Positions 24,750 to 36,144 are shown, counted from the stretch's first letter. The stretch: DNA of 64,000 nt from Hymenopus coronatus (GCA_030762935.1 CM060899.1:65088501-65152500); one strand, 5' to 3'. Notes: generated by a model from the sequence alone, not told the origin. Translations and numbers: made by a program.

Positions 24750-24938
24750 AAATGAAGATGTGTTTCCAAGTTGCCAATTCCTGCTTTCCGGTTATGTGTT
24801 TCAATAGTGTCGGCTCTGGGTTTATATCATGGTTTTCTTACCCATTTTTGGACAGAGAACCATGATATAAACCCAGAACCGAAACTATTGAAACCCAACC
24901 CGAAAGCAGGAATTGGCACCTTGGGAACACATTTTCTT
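24750..24938. repeat. Large imperfect palindrome (85-bp arms)
   Basis: The left arm (24750-24834) holds gccaattcctgctttcc and ctgggtttatatcatggtt; the right arm (24858-24938) is its inverted copy with aaccatgatataaacccag and aaagcaggaattggc. The loop is 23 bp. The arms are about 85-90% identical, so the transcript could form a long hairpin. Confidence 0.9.
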
Positions 24939-24942
24939 TTGG

Positions 24943-25568
24943 AAAAATAAAAATCTAATGTGATCCATGCACATGACTTTCTCTACAGCTCTGCAACAAA
25001 TTATTGTTAAAAAGCTTATACTTATATTTACTTCATGCTAATCAAGCTAAAATTAGCAGGAATAGTCTTATTACTTATTTCCTTGGAAGTAAAAGCAAAA
25101 TAAGGGAATACCATAGGTTAAAGTGATAGTCAAAAGCTTGTTGCTATGTGACTGAAGTTCCTTTGTTTGTATGGACAGGAGTTGACAAATTCCTGTATGA
25201 GAAAAGCATAAGTTTTTAAAGATGAAACCAAAAATAAGAAATATCTAAAAAATGATCAACTCCACGAAAAAATGTATATAGGTAACATAAATTGTGTGTT
25301 TTAAGATTTTATTTGTCAGGTAAATATCTTTAATATACGATACAATATTTTAATCAAAATAATTAGATCCATTTTAAGAAAATCAAAATGTTCGAAAAAA
25401 GTTCCATATAAAGGGTAGTTTGGGGTGGGGGGATTTTTCTCAAAATTTTCGTGTTGCAATGCTGGAAGATACTGAACTTCAATATCAAGTTTGGTATTTT
25501 ACCAACTTTTCGTTTTTGAGTTATCATGTTCACAGACACACACACATTGTAGAGAAAGTAAAAATAGG
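24943..25568 (+). repeat. Repeat R copy
   Basis: Runs from aaaatctaatgtgatcc and cacatgactttctctac through aagtagcag-type blocks, ttgtgtgttttaag, gtttggggtggggggatttt, tggaagatactgaact and cacagacacacacac to tgtagagaaagtaaaaa. Missing the block between the CA tract and the 3' end. Nested in foldback copy B. Confidence 0.9.
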
Positions 25569-25998
25569 ATTATCAATTTCAATATCCCCCAAGGATACTC
25601 ATTGTACAAATTCATAGAAGCACCATCAGAGCATCACCAGTGATTAGTTGATGTCCGGTTGACAATGGAGGAAACTAACCTCCAAAACATGTTCCAGGAA
25701 ATTTAAATGTGAGTGTTGTTTAGTGTCATTATCTCACACCATAGCTGGAAAACCAACAGAACCTGACATGATAATAATATGGCAGGCATGCTGTCATAAT
25801 GAGATCCCAGCATGCTTTAAATTGCCTGTGACAAAAGGAGCTTGTTTTAATAAACTTCACACAGGTCACAACTACCAACATAACATTATTTAAGTAATTG
25901 ATTTTGCACACGACTTATGCAGTGTATATACAAAAAATCAGAGAGCACATCCATATTCTTTAAATATGTTCTTAGTCTGCCAATAAAACCTTCTCAAG

Positions 25999-26238
25999 CC
26001 CACCTGGGTAGTGTGGCGGTAGCGTGTCTTCCTCACATTCAAAAGGTTGTGAGTTCAAATCTTGCTTAGGGTGAATTACCTGGATAAGGGTTTTCCCTTA
26101 TCCTGAGAAGATGAATGTCGAGTAACTTTAAGCTCCATGGACTCCAAGATCATTTGAGCAACATTTCACCAATTTCATTCATCGTCCGATATGACCAACC
26201 AGGTTAAAGGACGTTAAACTACCAAAAAAAAAAAAAAA
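25999..26238 (+). repeat. SINE-2 copy
   Basis: tRNA-derived SINE: head cacctgggtagtgtggcggt (A-box region), B-box-like gagttcaaatc, body gtgaattacctggataaggg, cttatcctgagaagatgaat, ttcattcatcgtccgatatg, gaccaaccaggttaaagg, then cgttaaacta and a poly-A tail. Inserted against a hAT relic. Confidence 0.9.
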
Positions 26239-26244
26239 CCCTCT

Positions 26245-26720
26245 TCACCCCCTATCATCGATGGGGCCCGCTCTAACTAATTTAGCCCAAGGAAGCTCTA
26301 ATCTGCCACAAACATCTAGCACAGCATTGAAAATATCTTCACCACAAGTATGTGTTTAGAAACTCTTCAATGCCACTGAATCCAGCATCAGCCCCCCTAA
26401 AAATACAGCCAGTTATGTTCATGCTGTCATCCAATGCCAGAGAAAAACAAATTAATTATATAATTTTTTCGTTTAGCTGTTTCTCTTTATTACACCCTAA
26501 TTCTTTGACGTGCCTCGTCATGGTATTTCGAGATAGACTCACTCATTTAAAAGTATCTGTTACATTTGGACACATTCCTCGGCGGCTATAATTAAACTAC
26601 ATTCAATCTTTACCCTTTAAAATACTTACTTTTTTTGCAATGTGTTCAGCAATTCTTTAATGAGCTCTAGAAATATTGCCAAGATGAAAGTTATCCGAAG
26701 TTGGTATTTTAATATCTTTA
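26245..26720 (-). pseudogene. hAT-superfamily (GTF2IRD2/ZBED5-like) transposase relic
   Basis: The minus-strand translation contains SLSRNTMTRHVKELG, then FSLALDDSMNITGCIFRGAD, GIEEFLNTYL and finally LPWAKLVRAGPIDD-like residues across frames. FSLALD(E/D)S and IFxRG(V/A)D are the conserved RNase H-like blocks of hAT transposases related to GTF2IRD2 and ZBED5 proteins. The BED zinc finger and the C-terminal dimerisation domain are absent. Frameshifts and stops make it non-functional. Confidence 0.72.
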
Positions 26721-27281
26721 AATTCCTGTATTCTTGCTTCACCAGCAAGTGAAATGATTTAAGTACACAATCAATTTACAAGTTAACTGATATATTCAAA
26801 TTCAAGTGCTGTTACTGATTGCATAGCAGATAAAATGTATTTTCTATAATCAGTATCGTTTAATAATATATCAGGAACACCAAGATACTGACCTCTTTAA
26901 CAATCTTCCTCCCATTCTTTCTGGAATATTTAGTTCACTTGAAATCTGCCATCATGTCGAGAGTTGAACCCAATTAAATGCCACTGAATGAATGAAGAGC
27001 AAATCTTCCTGCCTGGCCATGCACAAAACAAAGGAGAGGCTGTATGGCGCGACTAGGTGACATAATCCATAGGAGCAGAGGTTGGGCACCCTAGAATTAC
27101 AACCACAAACCATAACAATATATAGAAAAGTTTCTGTCTAAGCAAATAGATGAAAGCAGTTTAAACATGATGCACAATAGCATGATGTCATTGCTGCATT
27201 TGACCAGCAGGTAGCAGCATCAGTTTGTCCAGCAACGCGAGTATCATTCCACATGACGTGCAGCAGAGATAAAAATGTGAT
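26721..27281. other. No gene seen
   Basis: Possibly decayed sequence of the hAT element (Cys/His spacing not recoverable), followed by an unassigned stretch with higher CpG content near 27.0-27.25 kb. No supported exon. Confidence 0.4.
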
Positions 27282-27485
27282 GTGTTCCAATCACATGATT
27301 CTGTAGCTGTTTCACAAGTAAACTTTCCTTATATAAGATTATTCTTTTATCGATATTATGCTGATCGAGATAAACATTAGCAGAAATGGACTTATTACTT
27401 GCTTCCTTGTAAGTAGAAGGATAATGAGGGAGTGCTTTAGACTAAAGCGAGTCAAATTTTTTAAAAGCTATTGCAATGAGAAATA
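27282..27485 (+). repeat. Repeat R 5' fragment
   Basis: gatgtgttccaatcacatga, gagataaacattagcagaaa, cttgtaagtagaagg and gagtgctttagactaaagcg match the R 5' third. It breaks off before the SINE-2 at 27540. Confidence 0.8.
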
Positions 27486-27539
27486 GTTAACATTTGATTC
27501 AGTTTTACATTCCCAAGAGTAAAACAAAAAAGATGAATT

Positions 27540-27775
27540 GCCCTCCTGGGTAGTGTGATGGTGGTATGTCTGCCGCACATTCAACAGATAGCAAGTTGAA
27601 TCTCACTTAAGGCAAGTTACCCAGATAAGGTTTTTTTTTTTTTTTTAGGGTTTCCCAGATTCTGAGAAGCCAAATGTCGAGTAATTTTAGCTCCATGAGC
27701 ATCATTTCATCATTTTCATTCATCGTCCAATATGACCAACAAGACATTAAACTACGAAAAAAAACAAAAAAAAAC
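27540..27775 (+). repeat. SINE-2 copy
   Basis: Head gccctcctgggtagtgtgat, body aagttacccagataagg, a long T-run at 27631-27646, tctgagaagccaaatgtcga, ttcattcatcgtccaatatg, then an A-rich tail. The next R copy begins directly at the tail. Confidence 0.9.
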
Positions 27776-28640
27776 TGATGTATTCCATTCACATGACTTT
27801 CTCTACATCTCTGCAAGAAATTATTGTTAAAATGCTTAGGCTTCTATTTACTTCATGCTAATCAACAAAAAATTAGCAATTAGTCCTATTACTTGCTTCC
27901 TTGTAAGTAGAAGGGAAATAAAGGAGTAACATAGGTTAGAGTGACAGTCAAAAGCTGGTTGCTATGTGACTGAAGTTCCTTTGTTTGTATGGACAGCAGT
28001 TGACAAATTCCTGTATGAGAAAAGTATAAGTTTTTCAAAGCCTGAAACTAATAACAATGTATATCTCAAAAACGATCAACTCCATGAAAAAAATATAAAT
28101 AACATAAATTGTGTGTTTTAACATTCTCTACATTTTTGTACAGCAAGTTTTTGTCCATCTCTTAAGGTTTAGCAGTTATGCAAAATTCCGTAAAATTCAT
28201 CCAGAATAAAGTAGTCTTCAGAGGCCATTCCCAGAAAACTCAAAACATACATTTTATTTGTCAGGTAAATATCTTTAATATACGAAATTTTAATCAAAAT
28301 AGTTAGAGCCATTTTTGAGAAAAGCAAAATTTTTGAAAAAAGTTCCATTTAAAGGGTAGTTTGGGGTGGGGGAATTTTTCTGAAAATGTTTGTGTCGCAT
28401 CCCTGGAAGATACTAAACTTAAATACAAACTTTGGTATTTTACCAACTTTTTGTTTTTGAGCTATTATGTTCACACACACAAACACACAGACCTTTTTCA
28501 GAAAATGCTTTTTTTGGATACTGGGAACCATAAAACATATATTTCTGGTGAAATCTTGGTATCAATTTTTTGGGTGGAGTGCAATACCTTCTTTATACAC
28601 TATGTACATAGTATGTGTAGAGAAAGTAATAGAAAAGAAA
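27776..28640 (+). repeat. Repeat R copy, near full length
   Basis: Begins tgatgtattccattcacatg and keeps almost every family block, including gagaaaagtataagttttt, atctcttaaggtttagcag, aattttaatcaaaatagtta, ggaagatactaaacttaaat and ttttttgggtggagtgcaat. It ends at cacatagtatgtgtagag-type sequence (actatgtacatagtatgtgt). A second copy follows immediately. Confidence 0.92.
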
Positions 28641-29340
28641 GCTAACTTCCTCCTTGAGAAAAGTTTAAGCAGTTTAAAATTGAAGCCAATAACAAGGAGT
28701 ATCTCAGAAACAACTTTACAAAACCAAATTTTACATTTTTTGAGGAGTAAGGTTTTGCCTATCTCTTATGTTTACAAGTTATATAAAAATCATTCAGAAT
28801 AGCTTCAGAAGCTATTCTCAGAAAACTCAAAATATACATTTTGTTTGTCATGAAAATACCTTAAACACATGGCATTTTAATCAAAATTGTTAGAGCCTTT
28901 TTTGAACAAATCAAAATTTCTAAAAAGTGTTTCATGTAAAGGGTACTTGGGAGTAGGCAGATTTTCTTGAAAATCATGTCACGTCCATGGAAGATCTTGA
29001 ACTTAAATACCAAGTTTGGTATTTAACAACTTTTCATTTTTGAGTTATGCTGCCACAGACACACAAAGTATATTTTTCTAAAAATGTTTTTTTTTTAATT
29101 CAGAGGATCTCAAAACACGTGTTTCTTGTTAAATCTTAATATTAAATTTTATAGTGGAATATAATACCTTATCTATCTACTATGTACATTGTACATATGT
29201 GCTGCAGAAAGTAAAAATCTGATGTGTTACACTCACATGACTTTCTCTAGCTGTTTTACAAACAAACTTGTAGCATACTTGTTACAAATTCTTCTTTCTA
29301 CAAATTCTTACCAGAATGTTCTTATTACTTAGTTCCAGAT
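28641..29340 (+). repeat. Repeat R copy in head-to-tail tandem
   Basis: Joined directly to the previous copy but lacking its 5' third: starts at ttgagaaaagtttaagcag, passes ttaatcaaaattgttagagc, tggaagatcttgaacttaaa and atttttgagttatgctgc, ends tgctgcagaaagtaaaaatc, then runs on into the start of a further unit (gatgtgttacactcacatg). Two or more units are therefore in tandem. Confidence 0.88.
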
Positions 29341-29586
29341 ACTATCAGCTTTCTCTGTACAAAAAGTACATGATTATTTTACCATCGCAGTTTGAAGTTA
29401 ATTTCTGAAAGTTAGATACTTCTCTAAAGTTAAATTTTCTCTACAAATTGCAGCCAATCTTTAAAAATAATTTTTCTAGACTTCAATTTTTACAACACAT
29501 TCAAAACTTGATACAAACTACAAAATATATGATATAGGAAACTGATAACTTTGTTGCATCTTCTCAATATTGTTAACAAAACTATA

Positions 29587-29815
29587 TGCCCTCCTGGGTA
29601 ATGTGAGGGTAACATGTGTGCCTTACATTCAACAGGTCATAAGTTTGAACCTTACCTTAGGGTGAGTCTTTATCGGGGTCTTCCCTTATCCTAAGAAGAA
29701 AAATATCAAATAACTTTAAGCCCCAGGAACTCATAAGATGATATGATCATTATTTCACTGATTTCATTCATCGTCCAATATGATCAACCAGGTTATGGGG
29801 CGTTAAGCTAATATT
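29587..29815 (+). repeat. SINE-2 copy
   Basis: Head gccctcctgggtaatgtgag, B-box-like aagtttgaacc, body tcttcccttatcctaagaag, ttcattcatcgtccaatatg, atcaaccaggttatggggcg, ending in a T-rich tract. Confidence 0.88.
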
Positions 29816-29825
29816 TTTTTTCATA

Positions 29826-30095
29826 GTCGGCTTACCCTCTCTATATGTAGGACATGCAAGCAGGTTCAGAGGCCACAGAATGAAAAACCTGGAACGCGAG
29901 GTCAGCCCATGGCCAGACATGAGCGTGAGGAACTGGGTAGTATGAAATAAAACCAAAATGGATGATAGAGGTGATGATGGAGCAATTGGTGGAATGAGTA
30001 GTGGGGGAAACTGGAGGACCTGCCCAGATGCCATTTTGTACACTAAAATTCCACATCTACGTGCTTGGAATCGATCCCGGGCTACCTAGTGGGAG
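29826..30095 (-). repeat. SINE-3-like copy
   Basis: On the minus strand it starts with a tRNA-like head whose B box is seen as gatcgattcc (in + orientation, ggaatcgatcccgggctacc at 30067-30086). Downstream come ccagtttcccccac and related body blocks that also appear at 40.73-40.95 and 44.09-44.33 kb. Open frames here on the minus strand are a by-product of the repeat. Confidence 0.65.
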
Positions 30096-30279
30096 GTAGG
30101 GCCATTATAATTTGTAAGAATATCGCGAAGAACATACAACCCTCGCTTCTCGCTCTACAGTATTGTTCAATTGCATTTGTGTGTTTATAAGAAAGCAAGC
30201 TTGCCCAGGACTTTTCAAAAATGACTGGCTGTTAATCGTTTGTATGTTGTGTGTTGTTCAGATGTTTGGGGATTATGCA

Positions 30280-31445
30280 AAGGTTGGCTACGATCACAGA
30301 TATAGAGAAAATAGATAGGAACGCTCTATCATTATGCAATGTGGTTGTTGAAGCACGCTTTTGTCAAACCGCCATATTTTTATCTACACCTGAGATGAGT
30401 GTGGCTTATGTGGGTTAAATGTGCACCAAAAAATAAGATGTGGTGTTAAATGTCAATTAAACAGTATATTTGAAATGTAGGTTTTAAACCAGTATAATGG
30501 TGAATACGTGTGTGGTGTTTGGTTTTAGTTTCTCGAATATTAGAAGCAAAAACGAGGAAAGGGAAATATGTTTCAATACATAGGTTAGGGTACTTATTTA
30601 AGTGATTTTGTAGTGTCCAGTGTTCAATTACGCAGTAAATTTAGAGTGTAAGTTTTAAACCAGTATAATGGTCAATACGTATGTGGTATTTGGTTGTAGT
30701 TTCTCGAATAGCAGAAGTATAAACAGAAGAGGAAATGTGTTTCAATGCATTTAAATGATTTTCGGTGGTATACTTAGTGAAATATGTTACACATTATCAA
30801 CAGAACGATGCTAGATTTTAGATTTACAACTCGGAAAGACAGATGAGAAGCCGCCAATTTTGCCAACCTCTTAGGTTTATAAGAAACCTCCTACTAATTC
30901 GCCCATTTGGCAGCTATCGCAAGAAATACCTAGTATCAAATTATGTATGTATGGCACCAGAACCTAATAATAGCGGGCATGTTCCTCGGATTCGGAATGC
31001 AATACATGCAGCCCACAGTGAAAGTCATTATAATATTTGTGGTATCTTTGATACTTGTCACCCTTTATTGTGCCAACTTAAAAGTCCATGTAGTGGAATT
31101 AATGGCTATAGGTATAAGAGGTAAACATTAAGGTGTGCTCAAAATCTGACATTTTGCTCTCCTGCACTTTTAGAGCATGAAATTAAAACAAAATTATGAC
31201 CTTGCCACAATAATTAGTATTATTGCCACAATACAATAATACTAATTTATCAATAATAGCTTCTGGCAGGTAAAAAATTGTGATTGTATTAAATATCCCT
31301 TCTCTCCCCTTCTATTGTCCTTTGTTCTTTCAAAAACTTGGAAAAACAATTGATTTGAACAGATGTTGCGTAGGGTGTATATGGTAGGGAGAAGCACCAC
31401 AATATGGCGGCTGGGCGCAAGACTTTCTTCAGCAAAACACTAGCA
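30280..31445 (+). repeat. Repeat T, copy 1 (carries THAP-like peptide starts)
   Basis: About 1.2 kb shared with 45345-46550. It contains a 171-bp internal duplication: ATG at 30497 opens MVNTCVVFGFSFSNIRSKNE and ATG at 30668 opens MVNTYVVFGCSFSNSRSINR. Both resemble the first residues of a THAP zinc finger (C-V-V-F-G-C). Neither continues as a protein. Later shared blocks are ggtttataagaaacctc, ggaatgcaata(c/t)atgcag and cttcagcaaaac(a/g)ctagc. Confidence 0.75.
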
Positions 31446-31934
31446 TTTCCTGTTAACTACTATACGAAAAGTCTCTTAGTCATCAGTAGTTTCTGTTTGT
31501 TTCTCTCTATCTTATGTTTGTGAGTTGCTGTGACCACCCACACTAATTAAGATATTTTCTTATATATAAAGTTCGTCGCAAAATTAAACAGCATACTCTA
31601 TTTAGTAATTTTTACGCACACAACTATATTCCTAACTTTTTCTTGTCGCGAAATCAGCGAGTCTTCTTTTTTAAAAAGCCATTTTCTTTCAAATTGTTGA
31701 TTCAATTCACAAAAACATAACTGTAAAAAAAAATATTCTGATAAAAATGGGCTTGTAGAAGGTGTGAAAACACAATAGTGATAAAAATAATTTAAATTCT
31801 CTTTCCACACACTGGAGGATTGGTTCAATTACTGCCGCACAATTATTTACACATGCCTAATCTAGAGCAATAGGGTGTATAATCGGTTCGATCGTATATT
31901 TAGCTGAAAACGCTTAAAAATTACTAAAAGCAAA
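31446..31934. other. No gene seen
   Basis: AT-rich spacer between repeat T and an R fragment. The minus-strand frame at 31598-31828 is low complexity with no recognised motif. Confidence 0.5.
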
Positions 31935-32395
31935 TTACACGAAAATGGCAAGTTTTGTCTATTTCTTACGGTTTACCAGTTGTGCAAAATTCAATTAGAA
32001 TGAATAACTCTTCAGAGGTTATTTCCAGAAAATTAAAAATATAGATTTTATTTCTCATGTAAATATCTATAATATGCGGTATTTTATCAAAATCGTTTGA
32101 CCAATTTTGAGAATGTTTCCAAATAAAGAGTAATTTGGGGGGGGGGATTTTTTTTTAAAAAACTTTACGTCGCTTCCTTGAAATATACTAAACGTAGATA
32201 TCCAGTGATATTTTACCGGCTTTTCGTTTTTGCGTTATCAGTTTTGAGTTTCACAAACACACGGATACAAACGGTCCCTTTCTCTAAAATTCTTTTTTTT
32301 AGATACAGAGGACCCTAAAAAGGTGCATTTCCGGTGAAATCTTGGTATCAAATTTTTGGGTGGAGTGCCATGTACTATGTACAGAAAGAAATTAG
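31935..32395 (+). repeat. Repeat R 3' half
   Basis: tctatttcttacggtttacc, gaggttatttccagaaaatt, ttggggggggggatttt, gaaatatactaaacg, cggtgaaatcttggtatcaa, tttttgggtggagtgcc, atgtactatgtacagaaag. The 5' half is absent. Confidence 0.88.
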
Positions 32396-32860
32396 TTTAT
32401 TTACGCACCCACACAGTTTATTTAGACAGTAACCAAGGACTAACAACAAGCATGCTCGCTTCACCAGGATGCTTAGCCGAAACCACCGAAACTAGTTCTA
32501 AAATAATAAATAAATAATACATTTATACTCTAACCTAAACCCAACACAATACAGAGTATGCTGCTTTCGTTTCCACACTTTGGTGAAAGCAGTGGAAGCT
32601 ATTTTAAGCAAACTCACGAAAATCAATTTATTTACACACATGCACCTACCTGGGGGTAATAAAGCTCGTTTCGCTCACGTGCTTTGATGACAGTAGTGGA
32701 AATACTAAAGGCTAATTGCACGAAAATCAGTTTATCACTAACCTACAGCCAACACAGTGCATGTTCTCTTCGCTCGCATGCTTTGATGGAACCAGTGGAA
32801 ATTGCTTTAAAAACGTTACACGAAAATCTATTTAAAATATCCCAAACTAAAACAAACATC
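32396..32860. repeat. Diverged ~125-bp tandem minisatellite
   Basis: Three to four units share aaaatca(a/g)tttat, cta.cct.(c/a)a.ccaacaca.t, then tcgcttc/tcgctcgcatgctttgatg-like and agtggaaat blocks: about 32440-32510, 32560-32660, 32670-32735 and 32760-32850. The palindromic core gcttcgctcg is the most conserved part. Confidence 0.75.
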
Positions 32861-35484
32861 GGAGAACTTCCTAGGTAATTCTTGAAGTATAGTGTTATTA
32901 ATTATATAAAGCGCACACACGTAATCCACAGGATTGCTATAGAATCGCATATTGTCCTATGTGCTTAAAAATGTACAATAGCCTCAATCCCCTAAATGTC
33001 AAACGGAAAAAATAAAACCCCTGTAAACATCTAAGCTCTCCTAAACGGCCTAATAATATATCATTAAATCTGGGTCTCCAAAGGAAGAAAGTACAAAATA
33101 TTTAATGTTATATTTTTGAAAGGGATCAGTGGATAATAAGTCTACTTTCCCTATGTAACCAATGTAACCTGTTACTTAATATGTATACAAAAGCACTTGA
33201 AAAACCACAAATATCACAGTTTGTAATGATAATTTCCCATGAATGTAATTAAGTGTCCTCCAATTGTTACATGATGCTGTCTCAAAGTTGTGTATAGAGA
33301 GCATCCCAGTTGAGAAGCAGTAATAACAGTTTAAGTAACATCAATATATCCTTGTTCATTCTTAGTAAACACGTACATAGAAATACTAATAAACCGTACA
33401 GAAGACAAAAGAAAAGAAATGCAAAAATTAATACGCAAATTGTCAGCTCTGGTAGCGACAACATAAAACTAAATATTTAATCTTGTGAATAGGGACAGAG
33501 TTTTGAATTTTAGGCTAGACAATGCACTTCGCCTCGTGTCAAACTTTGTTAATGTTTCAATAATGCAATCAGAGCGCTTGATGTTTTTGAATTTGTAATA
33601 GTTCGAGTTATATCGATATACTTTAACAAAGATATAGATCACCTTGCGATAATTTATAGGCATCCATTACATGAAATTCAATAACTGATCCTGTGAAATG
33701 GGACGGAATTTCAAATTCTAAACTAGACAGCAATGTTTTCCTGTGTGTAGGAGCCTATTTCAGAATTTCACATATTGTAAACATCTGGAAATATACAAAA
33801 TACTTCAGTCTTCTGATATATAAAATAATAATATCTATATGTCAATACACATATGAATGCGTAGTTCATCTGAAAAAGTCCCTCTTTTGTGAACAGAAAT
33901 GAATCACGTATGCTTCCTAGTATGAGATATGGTTATATAAACTGATTTACACCTACCTACATTAACTCTACTTATATTATCTACTTTAGTAATTAAATAT
34001 TTACCTATGTGTTTAGATGAAGAAAACGAAGAAGTAATATAGGAACAGAAAGAACAAATCAAATAATCAATAGACAAAAAGTCGCAGTGATTTTACACGC
34101 ATGCTTTTAGTTCTCATAGTGTCTTACTCTGTTAGAATTCGATATACTTTTGTTGCTGTGAACGAGTAGCATACATCGACAAGACTGGGATCCAAACTAC
34201 TTCGACGGTTGGTGAGTATTAAGCCAGTCACTGGAATTCCATTTGGTCCATTAGCATTGTGAATCCGGCATCAGTATCAATCCTGTGCTATCGAAAGGTT
34301 TCGTATTTTGCACCTGACAATATTAATCGTTATGATTTAATAGTTACCTTGCGTCGGTGCCAATCATTGCACTTTCATACCTTTATCTGCGGGAACAGTG
34401 GAGAAAAAACTAATTAATCTGGTGCAGCAATGCAAGTTTTTGTGGAATACATATCACCAACTATATCGTGTATTGCTATTACTATATTATAATACAATGT
34501 AAGGGATAGTATTAGGGAACAAATAGCTAGAAGCTGGAAATGTTATAGATAAATAACTATAAAGCATATATTTTACGGAAGAAATGCATGGAATCACCAG
34601 TTATTTAATTGATTATAAGTTGCGCTATCTTATTAAATAGTAATAAAATGTATAGTCATAGTAAAAGGAATCATGTTTTTTAAGGGTTTGAATCAATTTT
34701 GTCATAATTCTGAATACTATTGTAAATCTAATGTTTGAACAAAAGGTTAAAAAATATCTAAGTATAGTTAATTAGACATCACTTATAAAATATAACAGTT
34801 AATTTGTCTACTATGGTATTAACTAGCACACTTATTTCAAATTATAATACAATATTTTACATGTGAGGTGGTAATAATAATAATAATAATAGAACCTAAA
34901 AATATTTTGTAAGGCAAACATTTCTAGCAATAAAAAGAGGTGTAAAACATAATAGGTCTATGATATTTGTATAATCAAGTGTATGATTAAATGTAATTTA
35001 AAAAGGCACAGCTGAAACAACAACGGGCATGTACATTAGCATCACACACTCTCGCACATACACTAGAGCATACAATTTTCAATTCATTACATTGGATAAT
35101 GTCCTCGCCAAATTATACTATTTTGCTAATGAACCTTATCAACACTGCTAAATTAATCTTAAAAGTATCCCTGACTTCCATAGTCTGATGTAGCATTTCC
35201 GCCGATATTTATAAATGCCTGAAAAACTGCATTTGCATTATTTACATCAGCTGTTGGTTCACCAGGAATGAATAAAGCATGCAATTTATATTGAAACATA
35301 CCAAAAGCACTTCGTTAGCTTTGTTTTCTTACAGTTTCCAATGTTTCACTAGTTATCGGATAGGTGGCGTTCAAATGCTTCATATCATTCACAGCTGCCC
35401 TTCATATTACAAACTACCAATATTTGAATACAAACTATCACTAGCTATTCAAAAATTGTGGAACTAGGTCTAAATAAGTGAGTG
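32861..35484. other. No gene seen over 2.6 kb; (TAA)n
   Basis: Very AT-rich sequence without a recognised repeat family or exon. A (TAA)n run lies at about 34871-34890. Membrane-like or Leu-rich frames such as the minus strand at 33282-33464 come from base composition. Confidence 0.5.
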
Positions 35485-35660
35485 TAAATAATATGTTTTT
35501 CTGTACTTAAGTGTTAATAATTTCCACTGGTTTCATCAAAGCATACGAGCGAAGCGAGTATACGCTATGTTAGGACTGGGTTTGTGTTTGTGTGTAAATA
35601 AACTGATTTTCCTGTACTTTGGTTTTAATAATTTCCGCTGGTTATATTAGATCTTGTTGA
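35485..35660 (-). repeat. Minisatellite as at 32.4 kb, inverted
   Basis: Reverse-complement units: atttccactggtttcatcaa, agcatacgagcgaagcgag, tatgttaggactgggtttg, then a second unit (aataaactgattttcctg, aatttccgctggtt). Opposite in orientation to the array at 32396-32860. A G-run (about 10 bp) follows at 35678. Confidence 0.78.
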
Positions 35661-36113
35661 TATATATGTGAATGTGGGGGGGGGGGGGTTAAATATACTT
35701 TTAATCTAGGTCTATTTATTTTTGTTTGTACAACCATGGGAGTATACACTGATATTAGCTGGGTGATCTTCAAAGTCTAATTATGCATTACGTGCAAACT
35801 AAATTTCGGTGTGATTAAGTTTTAGTAATTTTGGTGGATTCTTCTCTGATGAATTTTTATAAACTGATAGCAATCTACATGTCTTGGCTTTTGCCTCGGA
35901 AACAATTGGTTTCCGCCTAACAACCTCTATTATACCTTCCCCACCATGAAGGCCGCTAATAACCTAGCAATTGAGCGCCCTTAAAACTCCAATCATCACA
36001 TCACATCACCACCACCACCATCATTATCATCCATAAGCATCTATCATTATCTCCCCAGCATGCGAATGTTCGTAAATTTTGCTGTATAAGGAAGTGTCCG
36101 GAGGGCATGGGGG

Positions 36114-36144
<31 letters not shown>

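Larger units (their letters stand above)
24580..25732. mobile_element. Foldback-type element F, copy B
   Basis: Long terminal inverted arms: the left starts ttaatgacacaaaacaacac and continues tcacatttaaatttcctgga; the right is its inverted copy (about 25550-25732), ending gtgttgtttagtgtcatta. The similarity extends roughly 180 bp inward, past gataatcctattttt. Between the arms lie a large hairpin (24750-24938) and an R repeat copy (24943-25568). No coding sequence. It is classed as a foldback or MITE-like DNA element from structure alone. Confidence 0.72.

Noticed and set aside
29768..30056. Pro/Ser-rich minus-strand frames of 71 and 91 codons
   Set aside because: They are readings through the SINE-3-like copy; the same blocks in other copies have different frames.
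30843..31131. 93- and 62-codon overlapping frames, one with a membrane-like stretch
   Set aside because: Part of repeat T. Copy 2 at 46.0-46.2 kb breaks both frames with indels, so there is no coding constraint.
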